NCBI GenBank assembly: GCA_036675345.1
Contig: JAKFFE010000018.1
Location: forward strand, 248,001 to 312,000
DNA from: JALYOC01 sp036675345
Lineage (GTDB): Bacteria; Myxococcota; Myxococcia; Myxococcales; Myxococcaceae
DNA length: 64,000 nt
Direction of reading: 5' to 3'
A program made the translations under genes and the position numbers. The notes beneath the pieces were generated by a model. It was not told the origin of the DNA, did not search any database, and saw only the letters and a list, made by a program, of their open reading frames with translations. This document shows, in pieces, positions 40,942 through 49,121 of this stretch. How positions within the stretch are numbered: position 1 is the first letter of the stretch; each line of letters begins with the position of its first letter.

Positions 40942-42372
40942 ATGGGGGTCGAGGGCCGCACTTCATTGCGGTGGCTGGGTTGGTTGTGTCTGGTGGCGAC
41001 GGTGGGGTGCTCCAGCGGCACCTCGCCGGGGCCGATACCGGTGGAAGGTGCGCGGAAGGAGACCGGAACCACCAGCGCTCCTCCCAGCTGTGTTCCCACC
41101 ACCTGCGAGGCCCAGGGCAAGAACTGCGGGATCATCTCCGATCACTGTGGCGGCACCCTCCAGTGTGGAGGCTGCGCCAGCGGCGAGAGCTGCGGCGGCG
41201 GCGGGGGTCCGAATGTGTGCGGGCCGGCCCAGTGCCAGCCGCTCTCCTGTCGGGGAGAGGGCAAGAACTGCGGGGTGATCTCCGACGGCTGCGGCGGCGT
41301 CCTGGAGTGCGGGAGCTGCTCGGATCCGGAGCTGTGCGGCGGCGGGGGCTCGGCCAACGTGTGCGGGATCCAATGCATCCCCCTCACCTGTGAGACCCGG
41401 GGCAGCAACTGCGGCACCGTCTCCGATGGGTGCGGCGGACAGCTGGAGTGCGGGGGCTGCTCGCTGGGCGAGGTCTGTGGAGCGGCGGGCAAGCCCAATG
41501 TCTGCGCCCTGCCCCCGGCCCCACCCTGCGCGGACTTCTCCGCCGGCGCCGCGTTGCCGGTGAGCTTCGAGGCCCGGGTGGGAACCAAGGATCGCCACAC
41601 CCAGCCCTGCGGCTACAACCGGAGCACCCCCGAGGTGCTGATCGCCTGGACCGCGCCGGAGGATGGGGTGTTCGTGCTGGACACCACCGGCTCCACCTTC
41701 GACACCGTGCTCACCGTCCGGGAGGGGAGCTGCGATGGCCGGGCGCTGGCCTGCGAGGACAACGGGATCCACTACGGGAACGCGTCCCGGCTGACCCTGG
41801 AGCTGGTGGCGGGGACCACGGTGCTGATCGCGGTCGATGGCGCCACCACCGACCACGACTACGTCCAGCTGCACGTCAACCGTCTGGAGACCACCGAGAC
41901 CGCCGAGACCTGCACCGACCGCGCGGACAACGACGCCGATGGCCGGGTGGACTGCTCGGACAGCGACTGCGCCCAGGAGCCGGCCTGTGGAATGGAGGCC
42001 TGCACCGAGGAGGACCTGGGAGAGACGGTGCCCGGAGACTTCGCGAGCACCGACCTGCCGACGGTCAACGGCAACGCCGGGTCCTGCGGTGGCCAGCACA
42101 GCCCGGATGTGGGGCTGCGGTTCACCGCTCCCGAAGCCGGCGGTTACCGCTTCATCGCCCGGGCCCAGCAGGACGGAGAGCTCCCCCCGGTGCTCTACGT
42201 CCACGGCAACTGCCGCGGCCTGGAGCTGGCCTGCTCCGGGGGGCCCGCCGCGGAAAAGGTGATCGAGCTTTCCCTGGAGGCTGGCCAGGACGTGATCGTG
42301 GTGGTGGACGGCCCGTCGCCCTTCGAGGTGACCGTGGACCGGATCCCGGTTCCCACGGTGCCCGGGCCGTAG
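40942..42372 (+). CDS. Cys-rich lipoprotein with three CG-type repeats and calcium-loop motif
   Basis: A 476-residue lipoprotein with lipobox-like TVGC (Cys23). Residues about 50-195 contain three copies of a Cys-rich module of about 47 residues: C-x3-TC then GKNCG, SDGCGG, LECGGC and GPNVCG-type endings. Two beta-sandwich-like domains follow (PVSFEARVGT to LHVNRLETTE and ETVPGDFAST to the end), separated by an acidic Cys-flanked DNDADGRVDCSDSDC loop of the type that binds calcium. All suggest a surface protein; no enzyme motif is seen. It stands alone, 72 bp after the acyl-CoA dehydrogenase and 128 bp before an SDR. Confidence 0.82.
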   Translation: MGVEGRTSLRWLGWLCLVATVGCSSGTSPGPIPVEGARKETGTTSAPPSCVPTTCEAQGKNCGIISDHCGGTLQCGGCASGESCGGGGGPNVCGPAQCQPLSCRGEGKNCGVISDGCGGVLECGSCSDPELCGGGGSANVCGIQCIPLTCETRGSNCGTVSDGCGGQLECGGCSLGEVCGAAGKPNVCALPPAPPCADFSAGAALPVSFEARVGTKDRHTQPCGYNRSTPEVLIAWTAPEDGVFVLDTTGSTFDTVLTVREGSCDGRALACEDNGIHYGNASRLTLELVAGTTVLIAVDGATTDHDYVQLHVNRLETTETAETCTDRADNDADGRVDCSDSDCAQEPACGMEACTEEDLGETVPGDFASTDLPTVNGNAGSCGGQHSPDVGLRFTAPEAGGYRFIARAQQDGELPPVLYVHGNCRGLELACSGGPAAEKVIELSLEAGQDVIVVVDGPSPFEVTVDRIPVPTVPGP

Positions 42373-42500
42373 CCGAACCAGGCTGCCCGCTCGGTGGGCA
42401 TCGCAGCGCCCAGGACCGTCGCCTCGCCCTGCACCCGGGCGGGCGGCAGGTCCAACCGCAGCGCGGAGCCGTGCCTACCCCTTGAGGTCAGGAGGTAGGG

Positions 42501-43511
42501 ATGCGCGCAGCGGACGCAGGGAAGTGGGCCGCCGCCGCCGCGGCGGTCCTGGCTTGGCGGTCCTTCCGGCAGGGCCGGTGGCAGCCCCAGGGTCGGGTGG
42601 CGCTGGTCACCGGAGGCACCCGCGGACTGGGACTGGTGCTGACCCGCCAGCTGCTGGCTCAGGGAGTCCGGGTGGCGATCTGCGGGCGGGACCCGGAGAG
42701 CCTGGAGCGCGCCTACCGCCAGCTGTCCCGTTCGGCCCCCGGAAGGGTGTTCGCCGCCACCTGTGACGTGGGGGACGCTGCCCAGGTCCAGGCGCTGGTC
42801 CGGCAGGTGGTGGCGCGGTTTGGCCGGCTGGACATCGTGGTCAACAACGCCGGACTGATCCAGATGGGCCCGGTGGAGGAGATGACCCTGGAGGACTTCG
42901 ACGCCGGGATGCGGGTCCACTTCTGGGGCCCGCTGCACACCACCCAGGCGGCGCTTCCCCACCTCAAGGCGGCGCGGGGCGGGCGGATCCTCAACATCTC
43001 CTCCATTGGGGGGAAGCTCCCCGTCCCCCATCTGCTCCCCTACTCCGCCAGCAAGTTCGCGCTCACCGGGCTCTCCGAGGGCCTGCGGGTGGAGCTGGCC
43101 CGCCACCGGATCGCGGTGACCACCGTCTGCCCCGGGCTGATGCGCACCGGCAGTCCGCGCCAGGCGGCCTTCAAGGGACGCCACCGCGCCGAGTACGCCT
43201 GGTTCAAGATCACCGGCTCCTTGCCGGGCAGCTCGATGAACGTGGAGCGGGCGGCGCGGAGGATCCTGCTCGCGCTGCGGCGGGGCGAACCGGAGCTGGT
43301 GCTGTCCCTTCCGGCCAAGGCGGCCGCGCTGTTCCACGGGGTCTTCCCCGGCACCACCATCCGGCTGATGTCCGCCGCCAACCGGCTGCTCCCCCGCCCC
43401 GGGGGGATCGGCACCCGGAACGCCGCGGGATGGCAGAGCCAAAGCCGCCTCTCCGAGAGCTGGGTGACCTCGCTGACCGACCGCGCGGCGGTGCACAACA
43501 ACGAAGCCTAG
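42501..43511 (+). CDS. SDR-family oxidoreductase with N- and C-terminal extensions
   Basis: A 336-residue SDR, longer than the usual 250. TGGTRGLG (37-44) binds the cofactor, NNAG is at 115-118, and the active site is YSASK (Tyr181, Lys185) with SS at 157-158. The N-terminal 30 residues begin with an Ala-rich hydrophobic helix, and about 80 extra residues at the C-terminus (ILLALRRGEPELVLSLPAKA onward) resemble membrane-associated ketoreductases of the DHRS7 or fungal-type group. Substrate unknown. It precedes the CoA ligase gene by 41 bp on the same strand. Confidence 0.88.
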   Translation: MRAADAGKWAAAAAAVLAWRSFRQGRWQPQGRVALVTGGTRGLGLVLTRQLLAQGVRVAICGRDPESLERAYRQLSRSAPGRVFAATCDVGDAAQVQALVRQVVARFGRLDIVVNNAGLIQMGPVEEMTLEDFDAGMRVHFWGPLHTTQAALPHLKAARGGRILNISSIGGKLPVPHLLPYSASKFALTGLSEGLRVELARHRIAVTTVCPGLMRTGSPRQAAFKGRHRAEYAWFKITGSLPGSSMNVERAARRILLALRRGEPELVLSLPAKAAALFHGVFPGTTIRLMSAANRLLPRPGGIGTRNAAGWQSQSRLSESWVTSLTDRAAVHNNEA

Positions 43512-43552
43512 GGACTGGCAATCCCCGCCGCCGGAGGCAATCGTCCGACGCC

Positions 43553-45103
43553 ATGACCCACCCCGACCCGCGGAACCTGCCGGAGGCGTTCAACCTCACC
43601 CGCGCGTTCCTTTACGACCAGCTCCCGCGCTTCGGGGAGCGGGTGGCGCTGCGGTGGGACGGAGGCACCCAGACCTACCGGCAGCTGGCGGACCAGGTGG
43701 ACCGGGCCTCGGCGGTGCTGCGGGGCCTGGGTCTGGAGCAGGAGCAGCGCGGGCTGCTGATGCTCCCGGACGTGCCTCAGTTCGCGTCGGCCTGGCTGGC
43801 GGTGGTGAAGGTGGGCGGGGTGGCCTGCGCGGTGAACCCGGACCAGCGGCCGGAGGAGGTCGCCTACTACCTCAACTACACCCGGGCAAAGGTGGTGTTC
43901 ACCAACCCCTCCACCGCGCAGGTGATCGACTCGGTGCGCAGCGACTGTCCGCACCTGCGAGCCGTGCTGGTGGTGGGCGGGACCCACGGGGCGCACCTCT
44001 CCTACGAGCAGGCGCTGGCCGCGGCCACCCCCGATCCCTCCTTCGCCGACACCCACCGGGACGACCCCGCGGTGTGGCTGTTCACCTCCGGCTCCACCGG
44101 CTTCCCCAAGGGAGCGGTGCACCGGCACGCGGACTTCCTCTTCAACGCCCGGGTGTTCGGGTTGCCGATCCTCGGCTACCGGCCCGAGGACATCTGCCTC
44201 TCCGCGCCGCGGCTGGCGTTCGGCTACGCGCTGGGGACCAATCTGTTGTTCCCGCTGCTGGCCGGCGCCTCGGCGGTCTTGTTTCCGGAAAAGCCCACCC
44301 CGGAGCGGATGTTCCAGCTGATCGCCCGCTACCGCCCCACCTTCCTCTCCCTGGTTCCGACCGTGCTCAACGCGATGGTCTCCACCCCGGCGGCCCCGGA
44401 GGAGGACTTCTCCTCGCTGCGGCTGGCGGTCAGCGCCGGCGAGGCCCTGCCGCCCGAGCTGTACCAGCGCTGGAAGCGGCGCACCGGGGTGGAGGTGCTG
44501 GACGGGATCGGCTCGGCGGAGATGTTCCACATCTTCATCACCAACCGGGTGGGCGACGTCCGGCCCGGATCGCTGGGCAAGGTGGTGGAGGGCTACCAGG
44601 CACAGATCCGCGACGACGAGGGGCAGGAGGTCCCGCGCGGGGAGATCGGCACCCTGTGGATCCGCGGCGACTCGATGGCCCGCGAGTACTGGCACGAGCG
44701 GGAGAAGAGCCAGCAGACCTTCCGCGGCGAGTGGTGCGTCTCCGCGGACAAGTTCCGCCAGGACGAGGACGGCTACTTCCACTTCTGTGGCCGCGGCGAC
44801 GACATGCTGAAGGTCGCCGGCAAGTGGCTCTCCCCGGTGGAGGTGGAGAACGCGCTGCTGGGCCACCCGGCGGTGCGGGAGGCGGCGGTGGTGGGCTTCA
44901 AGGACGCGGACGGGCTGGACAAGCCGCGGGCCTTCGTCGTCCTCCAGCCAGGCGCCGGCGACGGAGCGGAGCTGACCGACGCGCTCAAGGCCCACGTCCG
45001 GGCCACCCTGGCCCCGTACAAGGCGCCGCGGGAGATCCGCTTCCTGGACGCGCTGCCCAAGAGCGACCGGGGCAAGGTGCTCAAGTCGCAGCTACGGGAC
45101 TGA
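43553..45103 (+). CDS. Benzoate-CoA ligase family AMP-forming acyl-CoA synthetase
   Basis: A 516-residue adenylate-forming ligase. The P-loop-like motif is FTSGSTGFPKGAVH (177-190), and SAGEALPPELYQRWKRRTG with DGIGSAEMFHIFITNRVGD marks the benzoate-CoA ligase branch (benzoate, 2-aminobenzoate, 4-hydroxybenzoate). The C-terminal catalytic lysine is Lys508 in PKSDRGKVLK. It activates an aromatic acid to its CoA thioester with ATP. Given the RidA, hydratase, dehydrogenases and thioesterase nearby, 2-aminobenzoate is a reasonable guess, but substrate residues cannot be judged by eye. Its end overlaps the convergent membrane-protein gene by 12 bp. Confidence 0.9.
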   Translation: MTHPDPRNLPEAFNLTRAFLYDQLPRFGERVALRWDGGTQTYRQLADQVDRASAVLRGLGLEQEQRGLLMLPDVPQFASAWLAVVKVGGVACAVNPDQRPEEVAYYLNYTRAKVVFTNPSTAQVIDSVRSDCPHLRAVLVVGGTHGAHLSYEQALAAATPDPSFADTHRDDPAVWLFTSGSTGFPKGAVHRHADFLFNARVFGLPILGYRPEDICLSAPRLAFGYALGTNLLFPLLAGASAVLFPEKPTPERMFQLIARYRPTFLSLVPTVLNAMVSTPAAPEEDFSSLRLAVSAGEALPPELYQRWKRRTGVEVLDGIGSAEMFHIFITNRVGDVRPGSLGKVVEGYQAQIRDDEGQEVPRGEIGTLWIRGDSMAREYWHEREKSQQTFRGEWCVSADKFRQDEDGYFHFCGRGDDMLKVAGKWLSPVEVENALLGHPAVREAAVVGFKDADGLDKPRAFVVLQPGAGDGAELTDALKAHVRATLAPYKAPREIRFLDALPKSDRGKVLKSQLRD

Positions 45104-45532
45104 GGGCGGCAGCCGGGAAGCCAACGGAGGGATGAGCAGCCCCAACGCGGCGGTCACCGGCTGCATCCAGGACACATAGCCGATGATCGAGAGCTGGACC
45201 GCCAGCCACCCCAGGACCACCGCCGCTGCCGCGTAGGAGAGCATGCGGGCGTGGCGCCACCGGCGGAACACCGCCATCGCGGCGATCAGGAACGATCCGC
45301 CCACGATCGCGAACAGGATCAGGCTGGGGAAGAAGTAGTCCTTGAACGGGCTGCCATACAGCCACTCGGTCGGGACGCCCGCCGCGCCGGACATCCCGTA
45401 GTAGCCGCCGGCGAACGCATTGACTGCGCCGAACACCAGCAGCCCCTCCAGCAGCAGACGCACGACCCGGCTCCTCCGCTGGACGTCCCAACCGATGGCC
45501 GTCTCTCCTCGATGAAGAATCTGCGCTCTCAT
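45092..45532 (-). CDS. Four-helix integral membrane protein
   Basis: A 146-residue protein with four predicted membrane helices: LLLEGLLVFGAVNAFAGGYY, FFPSLILFAIVGGSFLIAAM, LSYAAAAVVLGWLAVQLSII and WMQPVTAALGLLIPPLAS. The N-terminus is basic (RRGET, QRRSR), consistent with a cytoplasmic N-terminus. The family is not recognised. Its promoter would lie in the 45533-45760 segment, shared with the divergent NTF2-like gene, close to one copy of a direct repeat. Confidence 0.8.
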   Translation of the reverse strand: MRAQILHRGETAIGWDVQRRSRVVRLLLEGLLVFGAVNAFAGGYYGMSGAAGVPTEWLYGSPFKDYFFPSLILFAIVGGSFLIAAMAVFRRWRHARMLSYAAAAVVLGWLAVQLSIIGYVSWMQPVTAALGLLIPPLASRLPPSVP

Positions 45533-45612
45533 GGTGCGCTCCTCTCAGGTGACTGAGGCTGCATCGGGTGTGCCTGGGTGGCGGAACTTCCCCGCCGCCT
45601 CGGGCTACGACC
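45511..45612. repeat. Direct repeat, copy A, upstream of NTF2-like gene
   Basis: This roughly 100-bp segment (GATGAAGAATCTGCGCTC to GGGCTACGACC) matches copy B at 46341-46430 with about 80% identity by eye, including an exact 16-bp core ATCGGGTGTGCCTGGG at 45563-45578. The two copies flank the NTF2-like gene. Confidence 0.7.
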
Positions 45613-45760
45613 GAAGCTCCGGGCCCGCGCCGCCTCGAGTCCTCGTGACCGCCGCGCGGAGAAGGACTCCGCCGCACGGTCGCTCGGACGGTGCAACGGA
45701 AGCGGTCCGCCACCACCTCGAAAGAGGCGCTCGCGTCGAAACATCCAAAGGAGTTCCGCC

Positions 45761-46294
45761 ATGAGCAAGAAGACCTCGGGATTGTTGGTCGTAGCTGCAT
45801 CCGCACTCCTGTTCGCGGGGGCGCCAGCGCAAGCAGGCGAGTCGAAGGACAAGGGGAAACAGGATGTCCACGCGCAGCGCTTGGAGAAGTTCCGGGAGCT
45901 CGACACCCAAGGGTTCTCAAAACAGAACTGGGAGCTGTTTCACAAGACCCACACCGACGACGTGGTGGTCGTCTGGCCTGACGGACACGAGACCAAGGGC
46001 TTCGACAAACACATCGAAGACATGAAGTACATGTTCAGCTACGCGCCGGACACGCGGATCAGCGTCCACCCGGTGAAGGTCGCGAGCGGAGACTGGACTG
46101 CCGTCGTCGGCGTCATGGAGGGCACCTTCAGCAAGCCGATGGTGATGCCCGACGGCAAGGTCATCCAGCCCACCGGGAAGAAGTTCAAGCTCCAGATGGC
46201 GACCTTCGCCCATTGGAACGGGGAGAAGTTCGATAAGGAGATCCTCTTCTGGGACAACCAGGCGTTCATGAAGCAGATCGGCCTCGCCCAGTGA
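45761..46294 (+). CDS. Secreted NTF2-like/SnoaL-type protein
   Basis: A 177-residue protein with signal peptide (SGLLVVAASALLFAGAPAQA) and a SnoaL/ester-cyclase-like NTF2 fold: FRELDTQGFSKQNWELFHKT, DDVVVVWPDGHETKGFDKHI, SYAPDTRISVHPVKVASGDW and ATFAHWNGEKFDKEILFWDN. These proteins bind or isomerise small molecules in a conical pocket; a ligand cannot be named. ATG 45761 has AAGGAG 8 nt upstream. Base composition is lower in GC than the neighbours and it sits between two copies of a direct repeat, so it may have been inserted or duplicated as a unit. Confidence 0.83.
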   Translation: MSKKTSGLLVVAASALLFAGAPAQAGESKDKGKQDVHAQRLEKFRELDTQGFSKQNWELFHKTHTDDVVVVWPDGHETKGFDKHIEDMKYMFSYAPDTRISVHPVKVASGDWTAVVGVMEGTFSKPMVMPDGKVIQPTGKKFKLQMATFAHWNGEKFDKEILFWDNQAFMKQIGLAQ

Positions 46295-46340
46295 GCTGGG
46301 CGGTCCAACGCAGCGCGGTTTCCGCCGGTCTGCTCCGCTC

Positions 46341-46430
46341 GATGAAGGACCTCCGCTCCTTTCGGTAGGTCATTGAGCTGTATCGGGTGTGCCTGGGAGC
46401 GGGACTTCCGCGCCGCCTCGCGCTACGACC
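46341..46430. repeat. Direct repeat, copy B, upstream of creatininase-family gene
   Basis: This copy (GATGAAGGACCTCCGCTC to GCGCTACGACC) includes the same exact core ATCGGGTGTGCCTGGG at 46382-46397. It ends 8 bp before the creatininase ATG, so it also contains that gene's leader. Confidence 0.7.
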
Positions 46431-46437
46431 TGTCCGC

Positions 46438-47181
46438 ATGCCGCTCGCTCAAGAGCTTCCCTGGCCAAAGCTTCGCGCGCTGGCCGAGTCGAACTGCGTG
46501 GCGCTGCTGCCGGTGGGCTCCACCGAGGCGCATGGCCCCCATCTCCCGCTGGGCGTGGATGTGTTGATCGCCGAGGCAGTCTGCCGGCGGGTCTCGGTGC
46601 GGCTCGCTGCCCGGGGAGAGCAGACGGTGACCTTCCCTTCGCTGGCCTACGGGGTGACCGAGTTCGCGGCGAGGTTCGCCGGCACGATCAGCGTCAACGC
46701 GCCTGTGACCCAGTCGTTCCTGACCGAGGTGATCGCCGGGATCGCCGGTCATGGCTTCCGGAGGATCTGCGTGGTGAACCACCATCTGGAGCCGGCCCAG
46801 TTCGCGGTGGTCCACCAGGCCGCCCGCGCCGCCGCCGAACGGACCGGTGCCGGCATCTGCGTCCCCGACCACCGCAAGAAGCCCACCGGGCCCCGGCTGG
46901 GCGTGGAGTTCACCCACGGCGGCAGCCACGCCGGTCTCTACGAGACCTCGCTGATGCTGGCCGCCGCGCCCCACCTGGTGAACGAACAGGAGCGGCAGGC
47001 GTTGCCGGAGCTGGCGGTGGATCTCCCGGCGAAGATCAAGGCCGGCGCCACCGACTTCCATCAGGTGGGGGGCCCGGACGCGTATCTGGGCAACCCGGCC
47101 GCGGCCACCCGTGAGGAGGGAGAGCGGCTGCTGGAGATCCTGGCTGAGATCACCGAGGCCGCGGTCCTGTCCCTCCCGTGA
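46438..47181 (+). CDS. Creatininase-family amidohydrolase
   Basis: A 247-residue protein of the creatinine amidohydrolase family. Metal and active-site elements seen are LPVGSTEAHGPHLPLGVDV (Glu30, His32, Asp41) and HGGSHAGLYETS (His164, Glu169). Where most members have an NGHGGN loop, this one has NHHLEP (114-119), so specificity may differ. Family members open cyclic amides such as creatinine, 2-aminophenyl-creatinine analogues or act as F420/riboflavin-intermediate amidohydrolases. Substrate here is unknown. ATG 46438 directly follows copy B of the direct repeat; an upstream in-frame ATG at 46387 lies within that repeat. Confidence 0.85.
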   Translation: MPLAQELPWPKLRALAESNCVALLPVGSTEAHGPHLPLGVDVLIAEAVCRRVSVRLAARGEQTVTFPSLAYGVTEFAARFAGTISVNAPVTQSFLTEVIAGIAGHGFRRICVVNHHLEPAQFAVVHQAARAAAERTGAGICVPDHRKKPTGPRLGVEFTHGGSHAGLYETSLMLAAAPHLVNEQERQALPELAVDLPAKIKAGATDFHQVGGPDAYLGNPAAATREEGERLLEILAEITEAAVLSLP

Positions 47182-47260
47182 GGCAGCGATAAGAAGGAGT
47201 CCGCCCCCCAGGAGAATCATGGGGTTGGCTGCTCCTCGGACGAGCGCTTCTACTGAACCG

Positions 47261-47279
47261 CTTAGGCGTTGTTGATAAG
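47261..47279 (+). promoter_or_regulatory. LysR-type dyad upstream of LysR gene
   Basis: CTTA (47261-47264) and TAAG (47276-47279) form a perfect dyad separated by 11 bp. It overlaps the -35 element of the LysR gene, an arrangement compatible with autorepression by a LysR-type regulator. The arms are only 4 bp. Confidence 0.35.
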
Positions 47280-47299
47280 TCAAGCACTCCTAATTATAC
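47272..47299 (+). promoter_or_regulatory. Promoter of the LysR-family gene
   Basis: TTGATA (47272-47277) and TTATAC (47294-47299) are separated by 16 bp in an AT-rich patch unusual for this window. AGGAGG at 47311-47316 lies 11 nt before the ATG at 47328. Confidence 0.55.
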
Positions 47300-47327
47300 G
47301 TCCCACTCCCAGGAGGCTCACTAATCT

Positions 47328-48224
47328 ATGCAGCTCGAGTCGTTGAAGATGTTCTGCGACGTGGTGGAGACCGGCTCCTTCTCGCGTGCGGCGCAGCTCA
47401 ACCACGTGACCCAGTCCGCGGTCAGCCAGCAGATCCGCGCGCTGGAGACCCGGTACAACCAGAAGCTGCTCTCGCGCAGCGCGCGTCAGGTCACGCCCAC
47501 CCCGGCGGGTGAGCGACTGTTCCGCGGCTGCAAGGAGATCCTGGCCCGCTTCGGGGAGGTGGAGCAGGAGATCCGCGAGCAGTCCGCCGAGGTCCAGGGC
47601 ACCTGCACCGTCTCCACCATCTACACGGTGGGGCTGCACGAGCTGCAGAACGTCCAGCGGCACGTGCTCAAGACCAACCCCAAGGTGAACCTGCGGCTGA
47701 ACTACCGCCGCAACGATCAGGTCTACGACGACATCATCCTCGGGGCCGCCGAGCTGGGCCTGGTGGCCTATCCGCAGCCGCGGGCCGGGGTGGACATCGT
47801 CCCCTTCCGAGACGACAAGCTGGTCTTCGTCTGCGCGCCCAACCACCCGTTCGCCAGCAAGTCCAAGGTCTCGCTCTCGGCGATCGCCGGGGTTCCGTTC
47901 ATCGGCTTCGATCGGGAGGCGCCGACCCGCAAGGGCATCGACCGGATCTTCAAGGACCGGGGGATGGACCTGGTGGTCTCGATGGAGATGGACAACGTGG
48001 AGACCATCAAGCGCGCGGTGGAGATGGGCCTGGGCGTCTCGGTCCTCCCGCTGGCCTGCATGGCGATGGAGCTGGCCCAAGGCACCCTGGTCTCCAAGCC
48101 GCTGGCGGAGGGGAACTTCTCCCGGCCGATCGGGATCCTGGTCCGCAAGGGCAAGTACCTGGACCGCGCCTCCCAGGCGGTGCTGGACGCGTTCAAGGCC
48201 GTGCCCAAGGTCATCGAGGAGTAG
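47328..48224 (+). CDS. LysR-family transcriptional regulator
   Basis: A 298-residue LysR-type regulator of normal length. The N-terminal winged helix begins LESLKMFCDVVETGSFSRAA with QSAVSQQIRALE as recognition helix. The C-terminal effector domain has two lobes (GTCTVSTIYTVGLHELQNVQ, LGLVAYPQPRAGVDIVPF, FIGFDREAPTRKGIDRIF, AVEMGLGVSVLPL), close to the CysB/CbbR-like group. It binds DNA as a tetramer and responds to a small ligand. It has its own promoter with an overlapping dyad. The target is unknown; the exonuclease gene follows 18 bp later and may be co-transcribed. Confidence 0.92.
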   Translation: MQLESLKMFCDVVETGSFSRAAQLNHVTQSAVSQQIRALETRYNQKLLSRSARQVTPTPAGERLFRGCKEILARFGEVEQEIREQSAEVQGTCTVSTIYTVGLHELQNVQRHVLKTNPKVNLRLNYRRNDQVYDDIILGAAELGLVAYPQPRAGVDIVPFRDDKLVFVCAPNHPFASKSKVSLSAIAGVPFIGFDREAPTRKGIDRIFKDRGMDLVVSMEMDNVETIKRAVEMGLGVSVLPLACMAMELAQGTLVSKPLAEGNFSRPIGILVRKGKYLDRASQAVLDAFKAVPKVIEE

Positions 48225-48242
48225 TCAGGAAAGGTCGTTGAG

Positions 48243-49121
48243 ATGCGGCTGGATCTGATCGACGGGACCTACGAGCTGTTCCGGGCGCACTTCTCCAAGC
48301 GCCCGGACTACCGGGGCCGAGGGGGCCAACCGCTGAAGGCCACGGTGGGGATCACCTCCTCCTTGCTGATGCTGCTGCAGGAGAAGAAGCACGAGGTCAC
48401 CCACCTGGCGGTGGCCTTCGACAACCCGATCCGCTCCTTCCGCAACGATCTCTTCCCCGGCTACAAGACCGAGGCCGGGGTGGACCCGGAGTTGCTGGCC
48501 CAGTTCGACGTGGCCGAGGCCGCGGTCCGGGCCCTGGGCGTCACCGTGTGGTCGATGGATCGCTGGGAGGCGGACGACGCACTGGCCAGCGGGGCCGCCC
48601 AGTTCGCCGACCAGGTGGAGCAGGTGCGGATCCACACCCCGGACAAGGACCTGGGCCAGTGCGTGGTCGGCACCCGGGTGGTGCAGATCGACCGCCGCAA
48701 CGAGAAGGTGATCGACGAAGACGCGCTGCGGGCGATGCGGGGGATCGCGCCGTTGAGCATTCCCGACTGGCTGGCCCTGGTGGGGGACACCGCGGATGGG
48801 ATCCCCGGGCTGGACGGCTGGGGGGAGAAGGGCGCGGCGGCGGTCCTGGCCAAGTTCCCGAAGCTGGAGGACATCCCCCCCGATCATCGCCAGTGGGGAG
48901 TGAACGTCCGCGGCGCCGAGCGCCTGTCCCTGAACTTCAACCAGGGGCGGGAGGACGCGCTGCTGTACCGGACCCTGGCCACCCTGGTGCGCGACGTTCC
49001 CCTGAAGGAGTCGCTGGCACAGCTGGAGTGGCAGGGCGTCCCCAGGGACGCGTTCCTGGCCTGGTGCGCCGAGGTGGGCCTGGAGGGCAGCCTCCAGGAC
49101 CGCCCCCAGCGGTGGCGCTAG
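48243..49121 (+). CDS. Stand-alone 5'-3' exonuclease (FEN/PolI-type)
   Basis: A 292-residue structure-specific 5' nuclease without a polymerase domain. The metal-binding acidic clusters are DLIDGTYELF, AFDNP, DRWEADDALA, TPDKDLGQ and the helix-hairpin region LVGDTADGIPGLDGWGEKGA, corresponding to GDxxDNIPGVxGIGxKTA in PolI. The expected Asn after the second Asp is Gly and GIG is GWG, otherwise the set is complete. It would remove RNA primers or flaps. The gene follows the LysR gene by 18 bp and overlaps the rsmB stop by 4 bp on the opposite strand. Confidence 0.88.
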   Translation: MRLDLIDGTYELFRAHFSKRPDYRGRGGQPLKATVGITSSLLMLLQEKKHEVTHLAVAFDNPIRSFRNDLFPGYKTEAGVDPELLAQFDVAEAAVRALGVTVWSMDRWEADDALASGAAQFADQVEQVRIHTPDKDLGQCVVGTRVVQIDRRNEKVIDEDALRAMRGIAPLSIPDWLALVGDTADGIPGLDGWGEKGAAAVLAKFPKLEDIPPDHRQWGVNVRGAERLSLNFNQGREDALLYRTLATLVRDVPLKESLAQLEWQGVPRDAFLAWCAEVGLEGSLQDRPQRWR

